Assembly: GCA_033002965.1 (NCBI GenBank)
Contig: JAURVB010012703.1
Coordinates: 1 to 64,000, forward strand
Direction of reading: 5' to 3'
Source of the DNA: Piper betle
Taxonomy: Eukaryota > Streptophyta > Magnoliopsida > Piperales > Piperaceae
DNA length: 64,000 bases
The stretch's first letter is position 1. The number at the start of each line of letters is the position of its first letter. The notes under the pieces are model-generated. The model worked only from the letters and a program-made list of their open reading frames with translations, had not been told where the DNA came from and did not search any database. Made by a program: the position numbers and the translations under genes. Shown in pieces: positions 14,051 to 26,500 of the stretch.

Positions 14051-16950
14051 TAGGTAAAACACACCTCACGTGGCCACCATATCAATATCAAAATACTTTG
14101 AAGAATATAATCACTCCCACAAAATTACTTACTTATTATTATTTACCGAGACCCAAAATTAATTTGGGCCCGGTCGTGAGCCCCTGAAGTGACACAATTA
14201 GTACCCATTTATGGTTGTTAGACTCTAGTTAGTTGCAAAAATAATCTTTTATCATCACCTGAGGGTGCCTATTCCTGTCATTTAACACAGGCTCGCGAGC
14301 AGGCCCCACCGACCAGCAAATTCAGGGTAATTTACCTACTTAAACGAAGAACTGGTCAGTGAAACTGTGAATCCTACAGCTGTACAACTGATTACAGCAA
14401 ATTATAAATGCAAAAAAGCTTTAACAGATGGAAATCCTACAACAACCATTTCCTATTTTTTCTTCTAAAGTAATTACTTTGTTCACCATTTCAACGACAA
14501 GGACAAGAAGAAAGGAGGGACAAGCGACACCGGAGGAGAGGGAATGAGAGACAACAAAGAGAGGAGGAAAGGGCTGCTAGGATGAATCAGATTGACGACC
14601 TGGCGAGGTGGTTAATCAGATTCACGGTCTTCCTTCGTTTTTGCGTGGAGAGTTATAAATCGTAAGTGGGTGGCGACTAAAAAGAGGATATCACTAACAA
14701 GTTAATCGACAATCACAGTCAAGATTTACAGAGATTCACATCTTCGCTAACAAGTTAGAATTACACCCCCCCCCCCCCACCCGCTTCAAAACCGGTTAGC
14801 ACCCAACTTCAAAATTGCAAGGTACTGTTGGTGTTTATGAATATCGAAGTCATGTCATTATTATTATTATTCAGTTATATGATGCACAGAGTAATTAGAG
14901 CAAAAACAATAGCCAACAAAGTATCCTTTCCAAATTCTACAAATAATAATAAAACATCACCAACTGAACACACTGCTAATAAATTCTAAGACCCACAAGC
15001 AGCACACTGCTCGGGTGCACCATTGATATTACTGTGTTTCATAATGTATGGTGGACTACTCGCGAGGTTCACATTTTAGTAAAATTCTACGCATTAAGTA
15101 ACAGTACCGATCATGTCCAATTGTAGGATGATAGCCTAGAATGTACCCCAAATGTTGTAATCAGAGAAGATTCATTCAACGTCGTTCGGGATGTTGGGTG
15201 GCGGCGTTGTGGGTGGACTTCCAATTGAGTGAACCCTGGCCAAAATTAATTTTTATTATAATTAAGTACCCTTCTATTTATTTTTATATTTATCTTTATA
15301 AATTTTGAGTAATGCGATTAATTAATTTACTCTAAATACAAAATATAAATCATATAAATTATATAAATTGTAGCTCAAGTGCATACGACTCTAATACTAA
15401 TATTCTCGTTCCACTCATCTTCGCGTCAAAAATTGGCAGAGACATGCAGACAGTTCTACTTTTTGGCCAAGCTTCACGCACAGGTGTGCATATGAAGAAG
15501 GCGGCGGGTCTTCTTGCACAGGGCCGGCCACGACGTTGGGTTGTAATTTGCACAATCGTCGAAGGGCAGAAAGAAGGGTGTTTAAAAGGTGAATAGGGAG
15601 GAGTAAATTGTGATTAGGCAACAAGGGTAATGTAAATGGCCGAGAGGCCAAATCAAACCGTCGATAAAGAAGGGCGCCACCATGTTGGCGCCGTCGGGAT
15701 GGGAAGAAGAAGACACATGAAAGAATCAAAATACAGCCTCCTTTCTCTTCTATTTGTTCATTGAGCCTTTGATCAGATATCTGTTGGCGGTGAGCATTTC
15801 AAGTTCATAACTTCATCATTTAAAAGAAAAAAAACATCAAGAGGAGAAGGAAGAAAAACATGTTAGGCCGTGTAATCCAATTAATTGTGCTGGCAATGTT
15901 TCTGTAAATGCACTAAAAACACCACCATCTAAAACTTCTATAACTAGTAGTCACCGAGTGTTTGTTTATCATCTAAAAATAACTCTTATATGAAGATTGT
16001 CTATGTTCAGTAGAAACACTGGTAGACCATGGAAGTTTGAGAATGTTTTTTTCCCGTCGATGCTGAATGTAACAGGGACCTGATCTGTGCGACTGTGTTT
16101 TACTTTTTTTAATTATGTGCCCACACGTCATTTCAGGGTAGTGGATAATAATAATGTTAATACCAGGGTGTTGTCATATACCCGTAGCAGGGGAGGAAAT
16201 GTGAACAAGCTTGCATCTACATTCAACGTCGGTGCCATTTTTGAGATAAATGACGAATATTTTTTCTCAACGCAACTTTTTTTCAAATTTTTTCTGTTTG
16301 GAAAGATTGAGGATGGGTTAAATCCGATCTATATGTGTCTAACCGTTTATATTATATCAGAAAATATTCAAATCGGACATGGATTTAGAATGATCTGGTC
16401 CGATTCGAATAGACAATATTTTATAAAATTATATTTTTAAAGTATTTTTTATTTTTATATTAAAATTTATATTGTTAATATTATTTTAATTAATCGATTC
16501 GAATCATATATAAATTTATAAGTTCAAATCAAATATGAATATTGTAAATAAAATAAATGTAATCTTTGGATTCAGATTCAAATTCAAATTTTTATATTTG
16601 AATTGGATACACATATATCCTATTTATATTTGACTTGAACCTTCACTTAGGAATGATCAAACTTTAATTAAATAAAAAAATTAAATTGGACGCCTTAAAA
16701 AATAAAAATGTTAAGAAAATCCTTTTATTAATAAAAAAGGAAAAAAATATTTTGACGGAAAGTAGAAGATTTAATTAATCAAAATACAAAAAAATTGAAA
16801 AAATTAAATTATAATATTCTATAATTTTATTGAACTAAAATATATCTTTATCAATGAATTATATTATTATTCAACGAGGACCTTCGACTTATATATTCAT
16901 ATAAAATTATAAAATTATATTTATCAATGGTCATATATTTATAAAATTAG
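14051..16950. other. Intergenic region without a recognised gene
   Basis: Mostly AT-rich. It holds a cytosine homopolymer at about 14766-14778. A minus-strand open frame at 15415-15729 has no domain I recognise. The rest shows nothing that supports a gene. Confidence 0.4.
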
Positions 16951-17042
16951 AGTAATGACGCGACACCTTCAACTTGGGCTGCTTGCGACTTGCGAGGGCA
17001 CGTGGAAACTGGAAACTCGAAATTACAACCCGAACCGGCAAG

Positions 17043-17066
17043 GGCGGGAAAATGCTCCTTCCCGCC
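17043..17066. promoter_or_regulatory. Two E2F-type sites upstream of CTF7
   Basis: GGCGGGAAAA at 17043-17052 (minus-strand TTTTCCCGCC) and TTCCCGCCAAAA at 17059-17070 are both E2F-consensus matches in opposite orientation, about 200 bases upstream of the CTF7 start codon. E2F sites drive G1/S transcription of replication genes in plants, which fits a cohesion-establishment factor acting in S phase. Confidence 0.7.
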
Positions 17067-17268
17067 AAAATATTTTCCGACGGCAGCCACCTCAGCCGAT
17101 CCCCCGCCGGCTATTCTCCCCCCGCCCCCCGCCCCCCGCTTCCAGTCTCCGGCGCGCTCACCATCGTCGCCTCGCTCTCGGATTTTGGTCCGTTTCTCGC
17201 TCCAAACTTTTTACTACCAAAGTTTGCCTGTGAAATTCGGGTTTCGATCGTTTTCGGACAGCCAAACG

Positions 17269-19322
17269 ATGCAATCCAAAATCAGTTCTTTCTTCAAGCC
17301 GTCGTCAGTTCCTAAAGCTGCGGATGCCTCTCGCCCTTCTTTTGTTGGTGGTGATGGGACTGGTATGATTGAGGATCATGGCACATCTCCAAATAGGTAT
17401 GAATTTCTATGTCCAACCATTGTTGTGCGAAGTCAAATTTTGGAATCCGAAAGGGCAACTTGTGGGTGGGGATTAGGCAGGAACCCACCTTATTAATAGT
17501 CGGAGAAATTTTGAGCGTTTGGTACATGTCTCAATTTTACAAAATGGGTTCTGCTCGTACTTGTATTAGTGGAGTTAATTCGAGGAAGCACAAACATTTT
17601 TTGTCTTGCTGGAATGTTCTGTAGCGCTATATTGAGTTACTATCAATGGCGGTAAATGTAATAGCTTGAAAATATAAACATCTAGTTTGATTCATAGGCA
17701 GTAAATCAAATGAAAATAAAGAATGACTCTATATCTCATATTTAAGTATTTCTTTGTGTGCAGATTAGACTTGAGCAGTCAAGTTACCTAAATTATCCTA
17801 GACTGGTTGGCAAAGTGATAGGCAACTTTTCAATTTTTTTAGTTGCACTCTATCTTTTACAGTCGATGAGCTCAACATTTGGTTTTTGTGGAGACAGATT
17901 TGAAGAAGGTGACAGCGGGAATGGAGAATCACAATTTCCGCGAAAGTCAGAACAATTGGGCATTTCTTCATATCTGTCAAAGGAACAATTACCACGCAGG
18001 ACAAAAACTCTGAATAAGAAGAGGAACTATGCTCAGTACCATTTGGAGTTGGGGCAGTCTGATTTCCTTCTTCATACTTGTTCGACTTGTCAATTTAAGT
18101 ATGCATGTGGAGATGAAACAGACGAGAAGGTTCACAAAGAATTCCATAAAAACTTTTGCCAGGGAATTCCATTCAAGGTGTGCACATTGTCCCCTTCATT
18201 GGTCGTTCCAATGCTTATTATACACTTAACTGGTTTTTAGTTCTGTACAATATGATTACAGGGCTGGCATAATGAGAGAGTATTGTTCTCAGCTGAGAGA
18301 CGTGGAGACCGTATTATATTGGTGCTAAATGAAAATTCAACGTCCCAAAGGAATAAGGTTTTGCCACCTTTTATATCAAATATGAGGTTTTCTTTTTTTT
18401 TCAAACGGGAAACATGAAGTTCTGATGTAAAGTCTTTTTTCCCATACTAGGTCGATGAAGTTTTGAAGTTTGTGGCTAGGGATCTTGGTTTGAGTGATAA
18501 TTGGCTTCTACATGCACTCTGTAAGGTGACTTCACCTTCCCGTTAGTCATAACAAGAACTAAACTATGGTTCTCAAATTGGACTTACTAGTGAACCCTGA
18601 TGATATGCCAGGTCTATCTTTTCATTTCATGTCAGAGACTTGTAGGTGTTCTAATTGCTGAACCTATAAAAACTGCTTACCGAGTTATTTCAAGTTCAGA
18701 CACCAAGGACATTGCCACAATTACATCCGTCCCAACTAGGCCAGGATGCTCAGACTCAACCAATCTGCGTCTTGGAGACAATGTTTTTCAGAGGTCTAAT
18801 ATGAAGAAGTGTTTTGGGAATGTAAATTCTGAATCAATTGGAAAGTATGATGCCGGGGCCATCAGGTGTGACAAGGTGCCTGTGTCCGCCAGTTGCGGTG
18901 TTCGAGCCATTTGGGTAGCACCGTCTTGTAGAAGAAAGCACATAGCTACGCGACTACTAGATGTTCTCAGGTACTTGCATTGATATTTACTTCTATGCTG
19001 CCAAAGCTTACACTAGGGTATTTTCCTTCCATTGTCTATGGTGAAGAATTTAGTTTATTATTATTTAAATATTTTAAGATTAATTTTTGTGGTGTTTTCT
19101 AAATTTTTGTGGTGTTTTCTGATTATTATCTTCAGACGGAGCTTTTGCAAGGGTTGCATAATAGAGCCTTCTGAATGTGCATTCTCTCAACCAACTTCTT
19201 GTGGACGGATGTTGGCATCTAGGTACTTCGGTACAGATTCTTTTTTGGTCTATCATGTGAGCGAGTGGGATGCAATATACAACATTAACTGCCCATTTGT
19301 ACCAGTCCCTTTTGAAATTTGA
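17269..19322 (+). CDS. CTF7: CTF7/ECO1 cohesin N-acetyltransferase
   Basis: Six exons (17269-17396, 17769-18177, 18262-18357, 18451-18525, 18612-18970, 19136-19322) join in phase to 417 residues. The N-terminus [13 protein letters not shown] is the PCNA-interacting peptide region typical of plant CTF7. Exon 2 carries [19 protein letters not shown] and the C2H2 finger ([13 protein letters not shown]...HKEFHKNF). Exons 5-6 hold the acetyltransferase domain ([22 protein letters not shown], then AFSQPTSCG and the [12 protein letters not shown] end). ECO1 acetylates SMC3 to establish sister-chromatid cohesion in S phase. The exon 2 acceptor at 17768 (ATTAG) is chosen because the nearby CAG at 17763 would put a stop in frame. 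A hydrophobic stretch around 17815-17862 is not in the Arabidopsis protein I recall and could be a tiny intron or an insertion. Confidence 0.9.
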
Positions 19323-20030
19323 AAGTTGTTGGTCCTGTTTTTCTGTTTTTTTCATTGGACTAACAAAACTATAACCATTTGAAAATCAATGTTACAACTC
19401 TTGTGTTTACTAAATTCTACCTGTAAGCTATATTGGTATTCTTGCATGACATGGTTGCATGAAGTCCTGAATTGATTGGCAAAAGTGTTCATTTAATGTC
19501 CAAACACGTTAGGTAGTTATTCGTACTGTGGAATATCATAACTGTTAAAACAGTACTCCCAGGTCAATTGAGAGTGGTTCTTCTGTTCTTGGCCCAAGGG
19601 GGCCACATAAGTTTACTGCATGGTTTTCTAATAACAGCAAACTGATTGCTAGTTCTGAAGAAAAAAGAAGGCTTTGCAAGTGAACATGACATTCAGCTGT
19701 TGTTTTCACACGATTGATTCCACCTCTTAACAAAATGGCTGCAGTTGGCTTAGTTTTGGCCTGAATTGTACTGCTTTAGCATTTTAGTTGTCATGTTCGA
19801 TTGATTGCAAGAAGTCTTTTTGAATGGTTTTTTGCAGCTGTTTAGTTGTTTTTTGAAAGCAGGCCTGAGTCCTTTGATTACTGTGTGATAGCTTCACTCC
19901 AGCGTTCTTCTTGGACACTCCATCACGCACAACCCTTTGTTTATAGAGCCTTTAACTGTCAAACATAAGCACTTTGTATATCTTTGGTTTGACACGAATC
20001 AGTAACAGTACTAAGATAATAAATCACACA
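19323..20030. other. 3' flank of CTF7
   Basis: Presumed 3' UTR and intergenic sequence. No gene or repeat recognised before the hAT-like element. Confidence 0.4.
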
Positions 20031-20038
20031 GTTGTATA

Positions 20039-20940
20039 CATGGTTGCATGAATCGGAATCGGAATCGGAATCGGTTTTCCAGGGAGTCCGAATCGGAATC
20101 GGAATCGGTTTGAATCGGTCAAGAATCGGTTCAGTTGAATCAGTCCAAATTAATTTAATTGGTCATATATAATAATTTGACAATTTATAATATAAATATA
20201 TTAAAATTGGGTATTGATGTTATTTTGATATTATTCTGTGTATTATAGTTTCTGATATTTTTAAATATTTTTTAAGATTTTTTTTAAATTATTTAGAATT
20301 AATTATTATTTTTGACTCTAGTTAGACTCGAGTCAACTTTTAATTACGAGAATGCCACTCTTTACCCCCGCCACCGCCGGCCCGGTCGGCGGCGAGTCTC
20401 GCGGCGGCGATGTCGGAGGATGTCGGCAGCCCGGTCGGACGAACAGTCAGCGGCCCACAGCCGGCGGCGAGGCGGCCCGGAGCGGCGGCGAGTCGCGGCG
20501 ATTCGTGCGTCACAGCCCGATTCGGTCCGGCCACACTTCGGCGGCGACGTTGCGAGGTCGGCGGCGAGGTCGGTAGCCCGGTCGGCGGCGAGCCCGGAGT
20601 CGGGGAGCACGGCGGAGGGCGGAAACGAGGCGGCGGCGGGCGGACGAGCGGCGGCGGCGTGGGGGAGCGGGTTTGATTTTAGGTTTTTAAAATCCAAATT
20701 ATCATTTTACCCATGCTTAAATAATTTAATAAAAATAATACCTAGGGTATTTTAGTAATTTCATTAAAAAAACCGATTCCGAGTTAAATCGACCGATTCC
20801 GATTCCGAGTTAAATCGGTCGGAATCGGCCGAACTCGGCCGATTTCGAGGCCAATTCGGGGCCGACCGAGTTGGCCCCGAAATCGGATCGACATCGCGCC
20901 GATCCAATTTAAATCGGCCGATTCCGTTCGTGCAACTGAG
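20039..20940. mobile_element. hAT-like non-autonomous DNA transposon, copy 2
   Basis: A 902-bp element is flanked by the perfect 8-bp duplication GTTGTATA (20031-20038 and 20941-20948). It is related along its length to the copy at 3475-4328, in the same orientation: the same CATGGTTGCA left end, GGAATCGG repeats, the AT-rich stretch GGTCATATATAATAATTT, a GC-rich core (20340-20680) and an AATCGGCC-rich right end (terminus GTGCAACTGAG). The core differs more than the flanks and encodes no transposase. Confidence 0.88.
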
Positions 20941-21432
20941 GTTGTATACTTTACAAAGGGTGAGTGCAGAGACGTCCATGATAAAACCCCACCAGTCTCG
21001 TTCATGTCTGGAGTGTTTTTTGACAGATCATGACCAATGTAAGAAAATTGGATAAACAAAAATAATCTGACCAATGACAAAAAAATGGCCACTGTGTCCG
21101 GCTAAAGTTGCCCAACCTGGTGGGGTCCAAATACGAACTCATACATTTCTTCACTCGTTCGAGAATCGGTCCAATTCCCCTTTGACCCATTCCTACCGCT
21201 AAACCCCCGGTACTCACTTTCCCAAACACACTTTCTGAAACCCGGTTCTGAATCACGTAATTGTACCTGGCAGCTTTTGATTGGTCAAAATATCTGCCAC
21301 GTTACCGACGTGAGTAAAACGTACGAAGCATTTAGTATTGCTTACCATTCAAACTGATCAACTTCACATCCATAAATTCCCGCCTTATTCCCCTTCCCTT
21401 CACCTTCACCCCCTCCGATCAACTCGACGACA

Positions 21433-22670
21433 ATGTCCGACTACGCACTCGACTTCGACGTCGGATTCCTCCTTCCCTCAGACTTCCTTTTCGACGTCCT
21501 CCACCCCTTCCCTTCCGACGCCGAGCTCGCACGAGAATCCAATAGCTTCTTTGAGGTGGTATGGTTGACGAATGATTGATGTTCTTTTAGCTTCTGTGTT
21601 TTTATTTGATCCCCCTCAACTCTTTGTTGCAGTTTGGACCCGTTGTGAGGCCTCTTCCTCCGGGTTTCGGCAATGGGGTGAGCCACCGCGACGCGGGGGG
21701 TCCGGTGAACTACCGGCTGCAACTTCCTGGGACGGAAAAGCCGCCGGTGAGTGGATGGATGTATAGAAGATTATGCAGAGTGTCTCATGAAAAAAAAAGC
21801 TAAGTTATATTTGCTTATGTGCGCAGGTGGAGAGCAGTAGCTTTACAGCGATGGCTACGGCGAGGTCCGGCCCGCGTGGCTCAAGTACTGGCTCAAGAGG
21901 CTACGGTGGAACTGGTGTTTTCCTTCCTCGTGCTGTCAGTAATGTTTTAACTCAATGCCTTCTTATTATTTTGTGAACTGGGACCATGTATGGATTACCT
22001 GCTCTTGCTTTCCTGTTGCTGTGTTTGTATCATGGACTCATCTGGTCATGGTGGCGGGCAGGGCAGCCATAATTTTTTGATTCATACCGTCTTTTGAATT
22101 TGTTTTGTCGCAATTGGTGGTTTTGAAGAGCAAACGGGTCTCGTTTTCCAGCGGATAAGTGCTTGACATTGAATTGAATGCAATGGAACTGACATTGGCT
22201 TTGCATTTGCTTCTTGTTCGAGAGCTCCATTGTTTTGGCTTCAATTTGTCCGTGTTTCTGACCTGCTCCATTTGCCACTTGCAACTTGCAAGTAACTGAT
22301 CTTAATTGTGATTAAAAAACCTCATTACTTTCTACCATATTTTTGAAATTTGTGCTGTGATCTTAGTTAATAGTTACTACCCTCGGTCTCCAAATTTTTA
22401 ATAGAAGCGGAAGTTCAAATTTGCAGTGGGTGGAGCATGGGAATACCTACTGATGATCACGCATTTCTCGTTCATCTTTCAAATATCTGCCTCACCAGCT
22501 CCTCCTCTGAGTTTTGTTCTCTAAACTATATGTGACATGCTATCTGTGTTGGGTCGTTTGTTCTGCTTTTTCCATCCATACTTGAATCTCTCGTGATCTT
22601 GTACTCGTTGGTCTGATTATGTCTGGCATGGCAGGTTGCACAGAGGAGAACCAAAAGCCGACGCCAGTGA
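21433..22670 (+). CDS. Small plant protein of unknown function with GTGVFLPR motif
   Basis: Four exons (21433-21558, 21633-21746, 21827-21934, 22635-22670) join in phase 0 to 127 residues. The protein starts MSDYALDFDVGFLLPSDF, has an acidic/hydrophobic N-terminal part, then FGPVVRPLPPGFG, a Ser/Gly/Arg-rich segment and GYGGTGVFLPRA, and ends in a basic tail (QRRTKSRRQ). I recall GTGVFLPR in uncharacterised plant proteins, but cannot assign a function. There is no signal peptide or membrane segment. The donor of exon 3 (GCT/GTCAGT) is weak, so the last exon is the least certain part. Confidence 0.65.
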
Positions 22671-22679
22671 GAGGCCTGC

Positions 22680-23500
22680 CTTTGGGAAAGCAAGCAGTGA
22701 CTGATCACCGTCCATCTCAGATGCTTCTTCCCCAAGAGTGGAGTTACTCATGACGTCTTAAGCTACCCCACCTGCACTAAAATGCGTGTACTGATAATAA
22801 TCTATACTCTAGCCTGTAGTGAAGAAAAACTTAGTAAGCTAGCATTGTGTTCTTAGTATGTAATAAATAACTACGATCATTAGAGTGTGGATATATAGCA
22901 GTGGGAATGATGCTACGATTAGAATCTCTTTTTGTTGTTGTGGCCAAGCCGCCAAGGCTTGCCTGTGCAAGAAGGCGAAGCAAAACTGAGGCCGCTGTCA
23001 TAAGATGCTAAGGTTAATGACGTTTTTTATTAGAGATTAATAATAATTTCAAATATTAACTATTGTTACCGCAAATAGTGATAATTAATTAATTTATCAT
23101 AACTATCACAAAATTATTAGAATTACCAATTTTATCATTAAATAACATCATTAGCCCAAATTAATTGCCAATTAACACTCCACAGTGAGCTTATTGGAAA
23201 TCTGATAAGCACATTGAACCTAAATGTTGTAAATCTGATAAATAAATCGGTAGGATAATGAAGCTGTATAATTCACAATTATCATGTTAAATATTAATCA
23301 GCCTCTTCATATCCTGGCTGGCACACCACCTAAACAGTGTTTAATCATTACAACTATTTAAAAAATTTAAATTATAAATAATCAATTAAATATTTAAAAA
23401 TTGATATTTAATTTAACCCATCCAACCGTAAGAGGCATAAACGATTTCCCACAACAAATACGAAATTTTCGAATTCCGGATTTTGCGGGGGGCGTCACCG
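22680..23500. other. Intergenic region
   Basis: 3' flank of the preceding gene and AT-rich sequence; the last 100 bases would be the 5' flank of the EXO70A pseudogene. No other feature seen. Confidence 0.4.
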
Positions 23501-23503
23501 GTG

Positions 23504-26500
23504 ATGGGGACCGTGCGGGCGGCGGCGGAGGACCTGTCGCTGGGGATGCTTGCCGAGCGGGCGGCGGCGACGAGGGAGGCGCTCGGGCGGAGCCGGGCCA
23601 ACACCGACGCCATGGTCGCCATCCTTGGTTCCTTCGACCAGCGCCTCTCCGCCCTCGACGCCCCACCCAGGTTCTCTTCCTTCCTCGCTTTCTCGGCGAA
23701 GATCGTCGCTGGGTTTTAACATTTTCTTCTTCTTCTTCTTTTTCCCCCCGGCAAATGTTGAGTAGGTGAAGATGGATTCGATTCGTCGCGCGCACGAGAA
23801 CATCGACAAGTCGCTCAAGTCGGCCGGTGTGATCCTCAAGCAATTTGAGCTTTCCCGCCAGGTTTTTTGATCTTTTCACCATTTTTTCTTTTGCAAATGC
23901 TAAATGGAATTTAGTTAATCTCCGTTGATAGACGCAAAATGGAATTTATGGAGTTTAGGGAAGATTAATTCTGTTTCTGTGTGGTCTGGGAGATCTTGGG
24001 GTTATAATTATGCAACTGTTTGTGAATTTAAGTGAGATGATCATGCCAAACTTCATTTTGTTTCTCTACCCATTTGCAAAATCCTTTGGAGTAGAAGTTT
24101 GTTGATGTATAGTATAGACAATTATCTCTTCGAGTATTTTAGTCAGGATTGGGAAACATAATTATTACAAATTGGAGTTTTATAGGCCAGTGAGCGATGT
24201 GCTAGAAGTTTGTTTTACCAAGTTCATTTAATGGAGGATTACTATGACTTGAAGGAAGAAATATCTTATAGTTAATTTTGTATGTCTGTATATCATTTGT
24301 TAGGAGTTGGCTGATGGGTAGGGTAAGGATTGTGTCCTGAAAATGTAAAAATATTCTATAACTGGTTTATGTTTTATATCATTTATTAGGAATTGGTTGA
24401 CAAAAAAAGCAAGGATATTGTTTTCAACGTGTAAGTGTTTTTACTTTAATTTTATATGATTGATCATATAGGCTGAGGCTAAGATACCTAAAGGACCTCA
24501 TGGGAATCTATAAGGCTATTTAGAGGCTGTTTATCAGCTAAGAAGCAATGTGCAGTTCTTCAGCTCCAATAAGAATTTTAAGAGTAACGATGGAGTCGTC
24601 AACCTTGCTAATGGTTTACTGGCGAAGGCCATACTAAAACTAGACGAGAAGTTTAGACAGCTGTTGAACTCTCATAGGTTTGTTTACATAATTTAAGTAT
24701 ATGTTTTTGGCTGATTTTGCTACTTATGGTTTGATGCTGGCATGCGTAGCGTATCAAAGGTCTTATTTTTTAGTAACTTATATTGTGTAAAGCCTGAATT
24801 TTTATTTTATGCAATTTGTGGGTTGGCCTGTTATTTATTGCGATTTCATTTTCTCTTAGGATTAAGGATTTTTCTCTCAGCCATTTTATCTGATATATGG
24901 ATCATCTGGTAGATACTATCTTCATTTTCATATTGTCTGAACTATTATAAGCCTTTTTATAGCAATTGCACTTCATTATGATCTTGGCAAAATAACAAGT
25001 TGTGGGATCCATGCTATCTAATGTTTGTGCTCAATAATATTGTTTTAGTGGTGGTGTGAGTTGTAACATTGAAAGAAATTGCAATGTGTTAAGCTCTGAA
25101 TTATAGATATGTTAGATTTGAATTTCATGCTGTTGATTTTCAGCAAACCCATTGAGCCTGACCGTCTTTTGGACTGCCTACCTAATAATTCTCACCAATC
25201 ATCTGGCTCTCCTGGGCATGATGAAAACAAAGACAGCCATCCTGATGTGAATCAGGCGAAGAGTTTAGAAAATGCTGTATACATTCCTCCAACTTTGATT
25301 CCACAAAGGATTGTGCCTCTTCTGCATGATTTAGCAGTTCAGATGGTACAGGCTGGTCATCGGCAGCAACTACAAAACATATATAGGTAAAGTAATCTAT
25401 GCCTGTCTCTAATGACCATTGGTAATTTTTGCTTTGAATGGTAATCTTCATTACCAATATCTTTAACTACATTTTGGAGTTATGATATTCCATCAAGTCC
25501 GTAGTTGTTTAGATTGAGATATTTATGGTTGAAAGAAGTTTTTAATTAGTGAAAAGATTTTTTAAAGGAACAATAAGTTTATTGCTTCTTGCAGTTGATG
25601 ATGTTCATTTTTTTTGCAATAAATGTTCAGGGAAATTCGCGCCTCTGTGCTGGAACAAAGCCTTCAAAAACTTGGTGTAGAAAGACTAAGTAAGGATGAC
25701 GTGCAGAAAATGCAATGGGAAGCTCTGGAAACAAAAATTGGAAATTGGATTCATTACATGCGCATTGCTTTAAGGATGCTTCATAGCTTGCAGCATGTAT
25801 TTTGGTTACATATTTATCTTCATTAATTTTCTTTTCACTTACACGCAACAGGTAAAGTTTCTTTTTGCAGCTGAGAAGAAATTGTGTGATCAGATTTTTG
25901 AAGGAATTGAATTTGGAGAAATAAGCTTTTCTAAAGTTACTTCAAATAGCATGGCAATGCTATTAAGTTTTGGAGAAGCCATACCTAAAAGTAAAAGGTC
26001 ACCGGAAAAGCTCTTTGTACTTCTTGATACGTATGAAATTATGCACGAACTTCAGCTTGAGGTATCTATATTATTGTTTCATATTTTGTGTATCATAGTA
26101 TTAAAATTTTTAGATAATAGCAGTTAGGTTCTCAATGATGTGTACTGAGCCAATTTGATTGGCATGTGCACATTTAATTTTAGAATTTGAAAGTCCTTTG
26201 GATTCTACTTTTGAGTAGATAGTGTTTTATTTGGAATTTGTTTATCAAGGTTGAAAGGATAGATTACTACGAGCTAATTATTTATTATTTGGATGTTTGT
26301 GCAAGATCAGTGAGTTAATCATATTCCACCTTTCGTTGTTACTCTGGCTTTGACAGAAACAAGGGTTTGTGGGGGATGAAAATGATAATGGTCTGACCTT
26401 TTATGATCATTCTTATATGCAGTTATGCTAATTATCACAGTAAATTGCTCTCTTATTATGAGATGGCACAATTGAGTAGCAATTTGGATGCAATTCTGCT

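Noticed and set aside
15415..15729. 104-codon minus-strand frame
   Set aside because: No recognisable domain, no supporting splice structure, and an overlapping frame of similar quality.
19085..19121. 19-bp tandem duplication (TTTTTGTGGTGTTTTCT twice) in a CTF7 intron
   Set aside because: Minor slippage-type duplication just upstream of an acceptor; no sign that it alters the gene.
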